This document shows positions 11,365-21,797 of a stretch of DNA of 64,000 nt, piece after piece. The notes under the pieces are model-generated. The model was not told the origin of the DNA. It did not search any database and saw only the letters and a program-made list of their open reading frames with translations. The DNA lies in NCBI RefSeq assembly GCF_028769735.1, contig NC_088174.1:2067501-2131500 (forward strand), given 5' to 3'. Positions within the stretch are counted from its first letter, which is position 1. Each line of letters begins with the position of its first letter. Both the position numbers and the translations under genes were made by a program. This DNA is from Zonotrichia leucophrys gambelii. Taxonomy: Eukaryota; Chordata; Aves; Passeriformes; Passerellidae.

Positions 11365-11523
11365 CAGGGAGGGGAGGAGGAGGAGGAGGAGGGGGCGGCC
11401 GGTTCCTCACCGGGTGCGCAGTGGCTGCGGACCCTGCATGGAGCCGGGCGCACGGAGGCGGCTGCGGGCAGCGGGGCGATGAGTTGTGCTCGGCCTCAGC
11501 CCGCCGGGAGATAGCGGCCAGGG
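11365..11523 (+). other. Putative noncoding first exon of the receptor gene
   Basis: This exon is inferred from the TATA box at 11335 and a possible splice donor CCAGGG|GTGCGT at 11523/11524. A strong polypyrimidine tract and acceptor (CCCTCTCTCCCCAG) end at 11763, three bases before the receptor ATG. GPR3/6/12 genes usually have a noncoding 5' exon and a single coding exon. The exact start and donor are not certain; GTGTGG at 11529 is an alternative donor. Confidence 0.45.
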
Positions 11524-11765
11524 GTGCGTGTGGGGCGGGGGCACGGCGAGCCGGGGATGGGGGAAGCTGCAGTGGGGCCGGCGGGGGTGCGGCGGCGGGG
11601 GCGGTGCGGGGCGCGGTGTCCCGGCCCGGGGGCTCCGGGCTCGGTCAGGGCTCCGGGCGGGGGTCGAGGCGCGGCGCTGCCCGGGCTGGGCGCGGGGCTC
11701 TCGGGGGGCTCTCGGGGGGCTCAGGGTCCGTCGCTGACCGCCCCCTTCTCCCTCTCTCCCCAGCG

Positions 11766-12818
11766 ATGCTGCACGGCCCCGCCGCCATGGGGGAGCCGTG
11801 GCCGCCGCAGCCGCAGCAGCAGCAGCAGCGGCTCCCGGGGCTCGGCAACGCCTCGGAGCCCCCCGCCTGGCCCTCGGCGGCGGCGGCCGGGCCGGGCACG
11901 GCGGCGCCGGGCGGCGGGGCCGCGGCCGCGGGCTCCGTGAGCCCCTGGGACATCGCGCTGTGCGCCACGGGCACGGCGGTGGCGGGCGAGAACGCGCTGG
12001 TGCTGGCCGTGCTGTTCTACACGCCGAGCCTGCGGGCGCCCATGTTCCTGCTGATCGGCAGCCTGGCGCTGGCCGACCTGCTGGCCGGGCTGGGGCTGGT
12101 GGCCAACTTCGCCGTGCGCTACCTGCTGCGGCCGCCCAGCGAGGCGGCGGAGCTGGCGGCGGCGGGGCTGCTGCTGGCCGCCTTCTCCGCCTCCGTCTGC
12201 AGCCTGCTGGCCATCACCGTGGACCGCTACCTGTCGCTGTACAACGCGCTCACCTACCACAGCGAGCGCACGCTGGGCTTCACCTGCGCCATGGTGCTGC
12301 TGATGTGGCTGCTGTGCCTGGGCGTGGGGCTGCTGCCCCTCCTGGGCTGGAACTGCCTGCGGGACCAGAGCTCCTGCAGCATCCTGCGGCCCGTCACCAA
12401 GGACAACGCGGCCGTGCTGGCCGTCACCTTCCTGCTGCTCTTCGCGCTCATGATGCAGCTGTACCTGCAGATCTGCAAGATCGCCTTCCGGCACGCCCAG
12501 CAGATCGCCGTGCAGCACCAGTTCATCGCCACGGCGCAGGCCACCTCCACCCGCAAAGGGCTCTCCACGCTCTCGCTCATCCTCGGCACCTTCGCGCTCT
12601 GCTGGATCCCCTTCGCCATCTACTCGCTGGTGGCCGATTCCAGCTACCCCGCGGTGTACACCTACTCCTTGGCGCTGCCCGCCACCTGCAACTCGCTCAT
12701 CAACCCCATCATTTACGCCTTCCGAAACCCGGACATCCAGAAGTCGCTGTGGCTGGCCTGCTGCGGGTGCATCCCCTCCACGTTCTCCTCCAGACCAAGG
12801 ACATCCAGCGACGTGTGA
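11766..12818 (+). CDS. GPR3/6/12-family receptor, GPR12-like (possible GPRx)
   Basis: A 350-residue class A GPCR in one coding exon. Family members couple constitutively to Gs at the plasma membrane, raise cAMP, act in neurons and hold oocytes in meiotic arrest. Visible features: a low-complexity N-terminus with five glutamines (17-21) and an N-glycosylation site NAS at 28-30; seven hydrophobic segments; DRY at 153-155; CWIP at 279-282; NPIIY at 313-317; a cysteine cluster CCGC in the tail for palmitoylation; C-terminus SSDV, close to the family's SPSDV. Position 3.25 is Glu129, so the usual TM3 disulfide cysteine is absent, as in the family. LRAPMFLLIGSLALADLLAG, YHSERT, WNCLRD and CCGCIPS match GPR12 better than GPR3 or GPR6. 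The N-terminus and many transmembrane residues differ from the highly conserved vertebrate GPR12, so I infer a separate paralogue. The start follows the splice acceptor at 11763; Met8 (11787) is the alternative. Confidence 0.93.
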   Translation: MLHGPAAMGEPWPPQPQQQQQRLPGLGNASEPPAWPSAAAAGPGTAAPGGGAAAAGSVSPWDIALCATGTAVAGENALVLAVLFYTPSLRAPMFLLIGSLALADLLAGLGLVANFAVRYLLRPPSEAAELAAAGLLLAAFSASVCSLLAITVDRYLSLYNALTYHSERTLGFTCAMVLLMWLLCLGVGLLPLLGWNCLRDQSSCSILRPVTKDNAAVLAVTFLLLFALMMQLYLQICKIAFRHAQQIAVQHQFIATAQATSTRKGLSTLSLILGTFALCWIPFAIYSLVADSSYPAVYTYSLALPATCNSLINPIIYAFRNPDIQKSLWLACCGCIPSTFSSRPRTSSDV

Positions 12819-14032
12819 GGACTGAGCACGGAGCCAGACGCGCTCCCTGGCTCTCCTGCTCCTTCTCTTTTTCCCCTCTGTCGTTATTGTCTCCTACCGG
12901 GAGGAGTCCCCTCCCCGGTCAGCACATCTCGTTCCATGGAAAGATGGCCAAAAAGAGAAAAGAAAAAAAAAAAAAGCAGCAAAAGAGAAAAGGAAAGAGA
13001 GAGAGTAGAATGATAATGGTTTCCTTTAGAAATGTTATTTTCTTACACATTTTATTTTTTATTTAAAAACACAAAACACCAAAAAAAAAAAAAAAGAAAG
13101 GAAAAAAAAAAGAGAAAAAGCAAAGAAAAAGGATCCTCGCACGATGGCGTGTTTCTGCTCTCGGGGTAAGGAGCCAGGGGAGCAGCGGGGCCCATGCGGG
13201 CGGTGCCACCCCTGGGGGCACATCCATGGGCACATCCCACGGGGACAGGGATGGGCAGGGAGGGGTCGCGTCCCCCCCGGCGGGGCTGGTCCCCAGCGTG
13301 GGGTGGCAGTGCCCGTGCCCCCGCAATCAGGGCCTGCCATGCTGCTATGCAATAACGGGGGAGGAGGGACCGGGCTGCCCGTGCCTCTGTGCTTGGGAAG
13401 CTGCGGGTGAGGGACGCTCGAGGTGAGGCCGGCTGGGGCTGTGGCAGGGCTGGGGGCACCCCGGGATCCCTTCCCTCCTTCCCCCTCCCCAGGGTGTGGT
13501 GGGGCAGGGCTGGGGTGTGGGGGTGGCCAGGCAGGGGGGTGCCCTGCACCCCAAATCTGGGAGGCCCAGGAAGGGCCCAGCGGGGCACTGGGGCGCTGCT
13601 GTCCCCCCTTCCACACCCGCCGTTTACAGGGGCTGGGGGTTCATCCAAAGAGGGCTCCGGGGTCCCCGAGAGAGGAGCCTCTGTCACCACACGTGTCACT
13701 GCTGGCGCTGCCACCTCAGCTCGCTTCCTCAGCCCCGACATTCCCGAGCTGTGTGCTGCGCTTTGTGGCGGTGGTGAGGCCGTGATGATGATGAGGATGA
13801 AGTGTCCTTTATCCTGGGCTTTCTTTTGGCCGGGAAGTGGAATCGTGAGAAAGGGAGAAGCCAGGCAAGCCCCGGAGAGGGGCAGGGCTGGGGTGGCACA
13901 TCCAGGGTGGCTCGGGGCACAGGGAGGGTCCTGCCCGGGGTCCTGGCATGGGGGGCTTGGGCGACCCCAAATATTCTGCTTTGCTGTAGAGAAATTGTTG
14001 TGATGTCGGAGAGGGACTTTGGGAAGGGTGTG

Positions 14033-14285
14033 CAGGGACAGGACACAGGGAATGGCTCCCAGTGCCAGAGGGCAGGGATGGATGGGATATTGGGAATTGG
14101 GAATTGTTCCCTGGCAGGGTGGGCAGGCCCTGGCACAGGGTGCCCACCCTGGATCCCTGGCAGTGCCCAAGGCCAGGCTGGACATTGGGACACCCTTGGA
14201 CAATGGGAGGTGTCCCTGCCATGGCAGGGGTGGCACTGGGTGGGCTTTGGGGTCCCTCCCAACCTGTAACATTCTGTGAGTCTGT
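14033..14285 (+). mobile_element. CR1 LINE 3' fragment
   Basis: Diagnostic CR1 3'UTR phrases are present: GGGTGGGCAGGCCCTGGCAC, CAAGGCCAGGCTGGACATTG, GGAGGTGTCCCTGCCATGGC and a terminal ACATTCTGTGAGTCTGTG. It is 5'-truncated, as most avian CR1 copies are. Just 5' of the conserved part it has GGGATATTGGGAATTGGGAA, also found in the copy at 58558-58830. Confidence 0.85.
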
Positions 14286-17200
14286 GGTAGTGGAAGAAAT
14301 GTTCTTGCCTTGTGTGGCTGCAGAGGGTACAGAGTCACTTTATGGCTGGGTACAGACATTCCAGGTGGGTTTGTCCCTGGATCTGTGCAATGAATCTCTT
14401 GCTCCTCGGAGCCAAGTGCACAAGAGAAAGCTCTGAGGTTCCCAAGTGTGCCTGGGGCTTGGAGTTATTGTCTGCCTGTGAGAGGTGGCCAGTCTTGGAG
14501 TTTTTATGTTTTGTGGGTTTGGGGTTCTTTTTCCATTTCCTTTCTCCGATGAATTCCTTGGAGAATGGGCAGTTGGCACAATGTGGAATCAATGTAAGTT
14601 TTAAAGTAAATATATATGTGAGACTAATATTTATACAAACACTTTACTCATTCTGTTTCTTCTGGTTTCTAAAGTGCAGCCAGGTCCCTGCAGTTCCTCA
14701 GTGTGCAAACTCAATAGCTTAAACCCTTTTTGAAACATTGTGAACATTTGAAATGTTTTTCTACAACCACCCTAGCTAGAAGCCAGGATTTGTTTCTCTG
14801 GGCAGCTCATTTTGTATCTTTAGATGAAAGGTAGTTTGACTAATCAGCTCCAGAGAAACCTTGACACAAAAAAAGTTGCATTTTCTTGGCTTTCCAATAA
14901 ATTCCCTGCTGAAGAGCTTGATTTTAACAATGTTCTTTTTAGAGTTTAGTTGCTTATGTAAAACGAGTCTCAGTTTGAGGGATGCACTGATGATTTTTGC
15001 CAAAGTCAAATGCGGATCAATGAAAAATTTTTCCCTGTGGCCCTCCACAGCAAGAGGAGAAAGATTTGGGATGTGAGGAGCTAAAGCTGGGACACGGCCC
15101 CTGCCAGGTGAGGTTCAGGGTTAAGGGCAGGTGGGGGTGTCCTCACTGGGACACTGGGGGCTCACCCAGACTCATTTCCAGCCCCTTGGGCAAAGGCAAA
15201 CTCTGAGCTCTGGCCCCTGAGTGCCCTGACCCAGCTCACAGCAGCACCAGGATGTGGTACAAGCCCATTCCATGATCAGAATTACTGTAAAATAAAAATC
15301 TAATTTCTTTTTGTGTGATGATCTAGCACCTCTTTCTTTGAGATGCTAAAGCTGCCCATAGAAGCTATTAACAACACTTGTTAGGTTTCAGGAAAAGTCT
15401 TAAAAAATCTCCTCCAAAAAACCCCCCATTTTGATGAATTGGCATTTTTTCAGTCATTGCCCTAAATTAAAATAGTGCAATTTCCAGGTGTTTTTTTGCT
15501 GTTTTTCCCCTCCTGTTTTGTCAGAGGAAATGAGGGGAAGAAGTGAGGAAGAGGATGAAGAGGTTTAGGTTGCTCTGCCATGTGTTGCCTTGTGGAAACC
15601 TCTGACCATTTTAGTGCAGTGCTTTGGTTCTGTTTTGGTTCTGTTTCCCACAGAGAAAACCTTTTACTGGGAAAGTTTGGAGTTTGGCAATGTTGGACAT
15701 CAGGGGGATGATGGATTTTGGGGCCTCCTCATGTTGAGCAGCAGCAAAGTTGATTTAAAACCTGAAATGACTTGCTGGGGCAGTGTTGCTGAGTGCAGGG
15801 TGGGATGTCCTGGTGTTTGGGGATGTGTTTAGGATGGAATTCAGGGCTTTAGGATGGGGTTCTGCTGCCATAAAGAGGGAGCAGCTCCCATGAATGTAAA
15901 GGAATCCCATGTGGATGAGGCACCAGTGGTGAGGGAATCGCCAAAAGCAAAATGGGGTTTCCAGCTGGTGAATTCACTGAGGATCCAAACCTTGGTGAGA
16001 AGAGCCCAGCAGCCCCTGGGCACACCAGAAGGACACAGAGCACCTGGAGAACACCCAGTGCTCCATTTTCCTGGTGTTGGATGTGCTGGGAGGCCTCCTC
16101 CACCTGGGATTCTGCATCTCTGTTAAACTGAGGGCTCTGAGAGCCTCTGATTCAATGATTGTGCTGTTCAGCTGAGATAGGGGCAGTCCTGCAAAGCACA
16201 GGGTCTCTGCCTTGTTGGAAGTTTGCAGGTGTCCCTTGATGTCCCCTGGCCCCTCCAGGTGGGAGCTGGAGCTGCCTGGAGAGGGCTGGGGGTGTTTGGT
16301 TGGGGTGTGTTTGTTTGGGGGGTGTTTGGTTGGGGGTGTTTGTTCCCTGTGCTCACCCTGGCCAGGATTTGCCTCTGCATCTTCAAACTCTGAGCTTTGC
16401 AAAGGATAAAGGATGAGAGGCCAGAGCCAGGCTGAGCTCTTGTCACTCCTGGACTCTCCAGGAGCTGGTTTGGATCTACAGCAGCAGAAATGGGCAGAAA
16501 ACTGGTCCTGAGTAATTCCAGGTGGCATCCAACCAGCCCTGAGCCCATGGCAGGGATCAGCACAGCCAGGGAAATGAATCCATGCTTATTTGCTGATTTA
16601 TTTACAGGTTTCTGGGTGCCTTTGGCTTTTCCACCAGGAGCTGGTGGCCAGCAGAATGTAGAGGTGCAAAGCTTTTGGTGCTGGTGCTTGGCTGGTTGGG
16701 GGGATGAGGAAAGGGTGAGGAGGAGAAGGAAGGAGCAAACATTCCTCAAATACACTGTGACAAGGCCAGGGCCACCTGTGGGCTGGGATGGAACCACAGC
16801 TGCCCTGAGGTTTGTGGAGGTGTGCCAGGGTTGGGGGCAGCTTGTGCATTTACAACAAGCCCTTGTGCCTGCCCCAGCATGAGAAATTAAAAACAAAACA
16901 AAACAAAAAAGTACAGAAAACCCCTATTAAAATGTACAGACTCTACCAACAAAGCTGCTTAGTTTTAATTTGGGGTTTGTTTCCTTTTTTCCTTTTCCCT
17001 TTTGGTCAGTTTGGGGCTTTGAGCAGTGAAAATGTCTCTCTTTAGGCAGCCTCATGCCAGTAACCAGCATCAAAGGTTCCAAGGGTCTCAGTCCTGATGG
17101 GGCAGCCCCAGCCTGCTCACATCAAAGAGTTTGAATTGAACCTGGAATGAACCCCCAAGAAACCATTACTGTTCCCATGAGGTGATGAAGTATCTCTTTC

Positions 17201-18350
17201 TTGTAAAAGCATCAAATTTGGGGTGGGGAGACCTTTTACAAGGCCATTGGTACTCACTTGTATTGGTGTGTCCTGACCAGCATCGAGACCCACGTCATTG
17301 CTAATGAAGAATTAACAGTTCACTTCTAATTGTCAGGAATAATTGTTGGGTGCACATGGTATATTCCCTGTAACTCCTCTCAGCCTTGCCTCTGCTGAGG
17401 TGAGGCAGCTCCACCTGTATCTCCTGTGTTGTCAGTGCAGCTGCCCACTGCAAAACCCCCCTGAGCACCCCCAGTGTCCCTGGGACCAGAGCTCCCCATT
17501 CCCACTGCAAACTCTGCAGCACAGACAGAAAAGGGGCTTTTCAGCAGAAAACCCAGCTCAGAGGGGTGCTGTGGTGCCCTTTATTCACCCCCTGCCTTGG
17601 AGGGGTGTAGTGAGCTGTCTCCAGCTCATTGCCTTCAGGAACTGTGGGCTCCAGGGGGATCCAGCCCTGCTCAGGGGCTGCAGCAGGCAGGGTGCTGACA
17701 GCACATCCTGCCCCTGGCCACTGGAAACACAAGCACAGGTTTATGGCCTTACTGCAGGCTCTGGCAGCTGGAAAACAGCTGGCTGGTCCCAGGAAAAGCT
17801 TTATTCCAGCTGGGCAGGGTCTGGGCTCTGCAGCACAGGGACAAGGATGGGGCTGGAGGGACAGAGCACATGGTGATAAAGAGAGTCCTCCCCGGGCAGG
17901 GAACCCTCCAGCCCCGAGGCAGGGGTGGGATTTTGGTGTTTTTGATGAGTTTCCAGAGCAGCAGGAGCCTCCTCAGAGGCAGAGCCTGTCCTGTGCTCCC
18001 TCTGGGCTCTGAGCCCCAGGCCAGGCTGGCTGGGCACTGCCAGCAGCACAGGCAGGGTGGGAATCCATCCATCCCCCATTCCCTGCCTCCCTGATTTCCC
18101 AGGAATGAGGCCACCCCTCAGCAACCAGGACAGCACCTTGTTTGCTGTCAGTGCTGTCATGAGCCTTTAAACTTGACTGGGAAAGTGGATCTCAAAGGGA
18201 AATGTACAGTTGTCATCCAGTTATGGTTCAATCAAGCCCCTTCGATGCACTTTATGAGTGAAAACAAATCAATGCTGTTATTGCACTGTATCTCTATTGT
18301 GTATAATATTATACATTCATCTGTAAGAGTAATTTATTTTTATTACTGTA

Positions 18351-18356
18351 AATAAA
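18351..18356 (+). terminator. Candidate poly(A) signal AATAAA, + strand
   Basis: AATAAA follows an AT-rich, non-repetitive block and is followed within 25 bp by a T/G-rich stretch (ACTGTTCAAGTGATTTGTC). It may be the distal end of the receptor transcript (5.5 kb 3'UTR) or of an unannotated RNA. It faces the minus-strand signal at 18872 from 0.5 kb away. Confidence 0.35.
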
Positions 18357-18871
18357 ACTGTTCAAGTGATTTGTCAAGAGGATATCCAAAAATCTGGGGA
18401 GGGGGCGTGGGGTAAAATTAAAACCTTTGAAGATCTGGGCTGCTGTCCCAGGTATGTGCCATGCTCTGTGTGTCTGTGTTTTTATTTCAGAGTCCAGAAC
18501 AGATCTCTGCTTTCCCTTACCCGGGGTCTGTGTTTCCCCTGGGATCAGGAGGAGCTGGATGAGCACAAGAGCTGCTGGAGACACGGAGGGGTTGGGAAGG
18601 AACAGCTCCTGCTGCTCCTCCAGGCACAGACACAGCTTCCCCTGCCCTCTGATTACCCAGGCAGTCAGGGATTAAATACCCTGGGGAATTAATTGATCTT
18701 TGAGGGCTTGAATCTCCAAATGAAGGGGTTTTAGAGAGATCACAGCATTCTGCTGCTCCCTCCATGCCCCAGCCTCTAACAGAGGAGGGAACATCACAGG
18801 GCTGATTAACTCACAGCAAAGCACGAGCCAACAAAAAGCCAGACCCAGATCTACTGTAACCTCTTAAAATC

Positions 18872-18877
18872 TTTATT
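18872..18877 (-). terminator. Candidate poly(A) signal AATAAA, - strand
   Basis: The top strand reads TTTATT. On the minus strand AATAAAG is preceded by an A-rich run and followed by GGCTTTTTGTTGGCTCGTGC, a plausible GU-rich downstream element. It could end the WASF-like transcript, giving a very long 3'UTR of about 9.5 kb. Nearer minus-strand AATAAA matches at 22333-22338 and in the 23800-23830 AT tract are alternatives. Confidence 0.35.
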
Positions 18878-19789
18878 AATTTTTTTTCTTTTTTGTCATT
18901 TTTTCTTTTAAATTTAATTAGCACATGCATAAAGTGTCAACAGTTTGGGGTTAAGATGACATTTCTTGAACAAATGTAGTTACAAGCGGTGCCTCGGACC
19001 CGTCCAGGTTTCCTCTCTACCCTGTCCAGGAGGAAGCTCGAGGTCACCCCTCCCTTCCCATCCTTGTGTCACCACAGGCAGAACCCACAACACTGGGGAG
19101 AAATACACTTGTTCACATGTAGCAACTGGGCAGGGGAGATAGACACGGGCAGCAACATCTACTCACCTACTGACTAAGGGCACACGGTTACAGACCCCAG
19201 AGACAGAGAACATCTCCTCCCTCAACTCAGCTCTGAACAACGGGAGCCTCTCCTGGCCTGGAATGGGTCACCCTCCCTTGGGAAGGTGCCTGTCCTGCAT
19301 CAGCTCCTCCTATCAGGTGGCAGATCTAAGGAGATAGAGTAATTTTTCTGCTGTGATTAAAAATGATCCTTTTGCAGGAGTGTTGGGATGCTGAGGTGTC
19401 CCTGTCCCCTCTGTGCCACCCCTGCAGAGCTGGGGACAACCTCCACAGAGAGCAGCCCTGGCTCTGGGCTCTGTGTGTGACCAGCTGGTGCCAAAAGGAG
19501 AGAAAACTGCTTTAGAAATGCCCATCTGGAGCTCTGGATGCTCTGCTCTGGGAGGATGGGTGCCCAGGGCTCCAGGAGATCTCAGAGTTTGGGTGGTGCA
19601 GAGGGGTCTGGGGGTCTGAGATGCTTTGATCTGCCTTCAATTCCCTCCAAAACAACTCCCCTGCAGCACCTGGCCTCCCCCAGGGGTGTCAGGGCTCCTG
19701 CTGGCCCCAGAGAGGATGGAAGGTGGAAGAAGATGGATGCTGTCCTGCTGCAGCAGCTGCCATTGGCCCAGCAGCCCCAGGCTGGACAG

Positions 19790-19822
19790 CAGGAGGAGGA
19801 GGAGGAGGAGGAGGAGGAAGGC
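19790..19822. repeat. (GGA)n microsatellite
   Basis: About nine GAG/GGA trinucleotides, interrupted once. Confidence 0.85.
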
Positions 19823-20377
19823 TCTCCTGAATGCTTGCCCCATGACAGCAGCGACCCACAGCACGTGCATGTCCCACAGCACGGTGGTGACAGGGTTTGT
19901 CCCCTCCCCACAGCACGGTGGGGACAGGGTTTGTCCCCTCCCCACAGCCCTGGGCACTGTCCCCACGCCTTCCCCTGGGGACTGTCCCCATGGCTCCAGG
20001 CTGCTCAGAGGTCTCCAAGGCTGGAGGTAAATGCTCCCCAGGACACTGCTGTGGGAGGAGGATCCCAGAGGATCCCTGGGCAGCTCCAGGGTCCCAGCCC
20101 AGCTGAGCTCTGCCCATTCCCAGCCCAGGAGGCTCCAGAGGGAGCCCAGGAAAGGCACTTGTGTCCTGAGGAGCTGCCCTGGCCCCGTGGTGTCCCCAGC
20201 AGCAGCTCTGGGTCCCAGCCCAGCTCAGCATCACCCCAAACTCACGCCCTGCCTCAGGTCACCCCAACAAGTCAGGCAGCCCCAAAATTCAGGAAGTCTG
20301 TTAAGGTGAGGAGCCATCAGCCCCAATAGGCCCTGAAAATGCATTTTGAAGGAAAAGGTTATTGAAATTTGTGGGGA

Positions 20378-20475
20378 TTTGAGCAGGTTGGGTGGGACTT
20401 GGTCTCATGGAAGGTGTCCCTGCCCATGGGACAACCAAACTGGAAATCCAAACAGTTCTGGGATTCTGTGATTTG
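20378..20475 (+). mobile_element. CR1 3' end fragment, degenerate
   Basis: It has the CR1 tail layout: a GGTGTCCCTGCCCATGG motif, then a stretch like the conserved 3' block, ending TTCTGGGATTCTGTGATTTG, which matches the ATTCTGTG 3' repeats. It is short and eroded. Confidence 0.5.
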
Positions 20476-21714
20476 CTTTCTTTACCTGATCTGCCATCCA
20501 AGACAACAAACACCAGAAAGAGCAGCCCCGTCTGTGGAAAACTGGCCAGAGCTACAGACAGAGCTGAAACATCTCAGAGTAAAATTAAATTTGGAGGGGG
20601 AGCAGAGAGGGGGGTGTTGATGCTCATGACTGATTTTTGGGGCCCTGGCAGGATTTCCAGGAGGAAATCATCAGCTGCTCTCCATGGCCTCACAGGAGTG
20701 TCCCTGCCTCCAGGTCCTCTCCCTTTTTAACACAAGATTTTTGGTTTTTCCATGGAGTCAGCAATCCCAGCTGAGGCACCAGGATTGCACAGCACCAGTG
20801 AGAGGTGAAAATCAATGGGATTTGAAACACTTGAGCTGGGGAGGGACAAAAGCACCTCCTGCAGTGGCAGGAAAGGCTCTCCTTGCTGCACTGGGGTGAT
20901 GTGGTTATTGCTTTTCCTTAAACACCACTTTCCTGGGATTTCTGGAAGTGGTTCTGGTGGCACCTGCTTCACTCTGCTGCTGAGTGACTGGGAAGTGCTG
21001 CTGTGTCTGACCTTCCCTCTAGGTCTGAGGGAAGGAAAGGGAACAGTTTATCCTTCTGGAAATCACATGTGAGTTGTTTGTTTGCTTTTTTTGTTTTGTG
21101 GGTGGGTTAGGTTTTGTTGTTTATTTGCTTATTTTTAGATTTATTTATTTTTTTACATTTTATTTCTAGATTTCTTAACTGAACTACCCCAAATCAAAGG
21201 GTAAATGTTAAATTGTCCACCTTAATGGTTTATTCACTACAGTCTGTGGATCATGGATGGTCCAGAGGAGCTGCTGCCTTTTAACCTTGAAATCCAGCAG
21301 AAACAGCTGGGAGCTCACATCCTTTCCTCCCAGGTGTTTATTCTGCAGCACATTTTACCTTTATTCAATTTGAGGCTCAACACCAAAACCAAAAGGAGCT
21401 GCCCTGCCCTGGGGGATGCTCTGGGGCTGTACCCACCCAGGGATGAGGGAGAATCACAAAGGTGCCAGAAAGGCCCTGTGGGCACCTCCACCCCTCCCTG
21501 GCTGCACACAAGGTCAGAGCTTCTCTCTGGCTTCCCAAAGCCAGGGCAGAGCCTCTGGGACCTGAGCTTCTCCATCCTCACCTCCAGAAGGTTTTCCCTG
21601 AGGCCTGGCTCAGCTCCTTTGTGCCACAGCTCAGTCCCACATTGACCTGCAAAACAGATTTACCCCCTCACTGCCCTCTGTGGCTTTGGCCTGGCTGAGG
21701 TTTCCCCTGTGCAG

Positions 21715-21797
21715 GCTGATGTGAGCATGACCAACCTAAAATAACCAACCTAAAATGATGTGAACATAACCAACCTAAAATAACCAACCTAAAATGC
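21715..21797. repeat. Short tandem repeat, AACCAACCTAAAAT units
   Basis: Four copies of AACCAACCTAAAAT are separated by GATGTGAACAT or directly abutting. Confidence 0.85.

Larger units (their letters stand above)
12819..18370 (+). other. Receptor 3'UTR candidate and downstream DNA
   Basis: No further coding exon is seen. The sequence just after the stop is pyrimidine-rich and then A-rich (12960-13130), as in a 3'UTR. Poly(A) signals on the + strand lie at 14896-14901, 15291-15296 and 18351-18356. The last follows a long, non-repetitive AT-rich block (18160-18360) that looks like a conserved 3'UTR end. Which site is used cannot be decided from sequence. A CR1 fragment lies at 14033-14285. The 435-codon minus-strand frame across 13052-14359 is proline-rich, unlike any family I know, and partly made of that CR1. 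Confidence 0.4.

Noticed and set aside
11421..11765. Upstream extension of the receptor ORF (465 codons in total)
   Set aside because: A strong polypyrimidine tract and AG acceptor end at 11763, the extension has no family similarity, and family members start near this point.
11721..12518. 265-codon minus-strand ORF and 422-codon +2 ORF over the receptor
   Set aside because: Shadows of the GC-rich receptor exon; the receptor frame alone has the seven-helix pattern and motifs.
11766..12818. Calling the receptor GPR3 because WASF2 adjoins GPR3 in human
   Set aside because: Residues such as LRAPMFLLIGSLALADLLAG, YHSERT and WNCLRD match GPR12, and the neighbour matches WASF3, not WASF2.
13052..14359. 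435-codon minus-strand ORF downstream of the receptor
   Set aside because: Part of it is antisense CR1, the rest is low-complexity proline-rich; no family resemblance and A-rich tail translation (poly-Phe) at the end.
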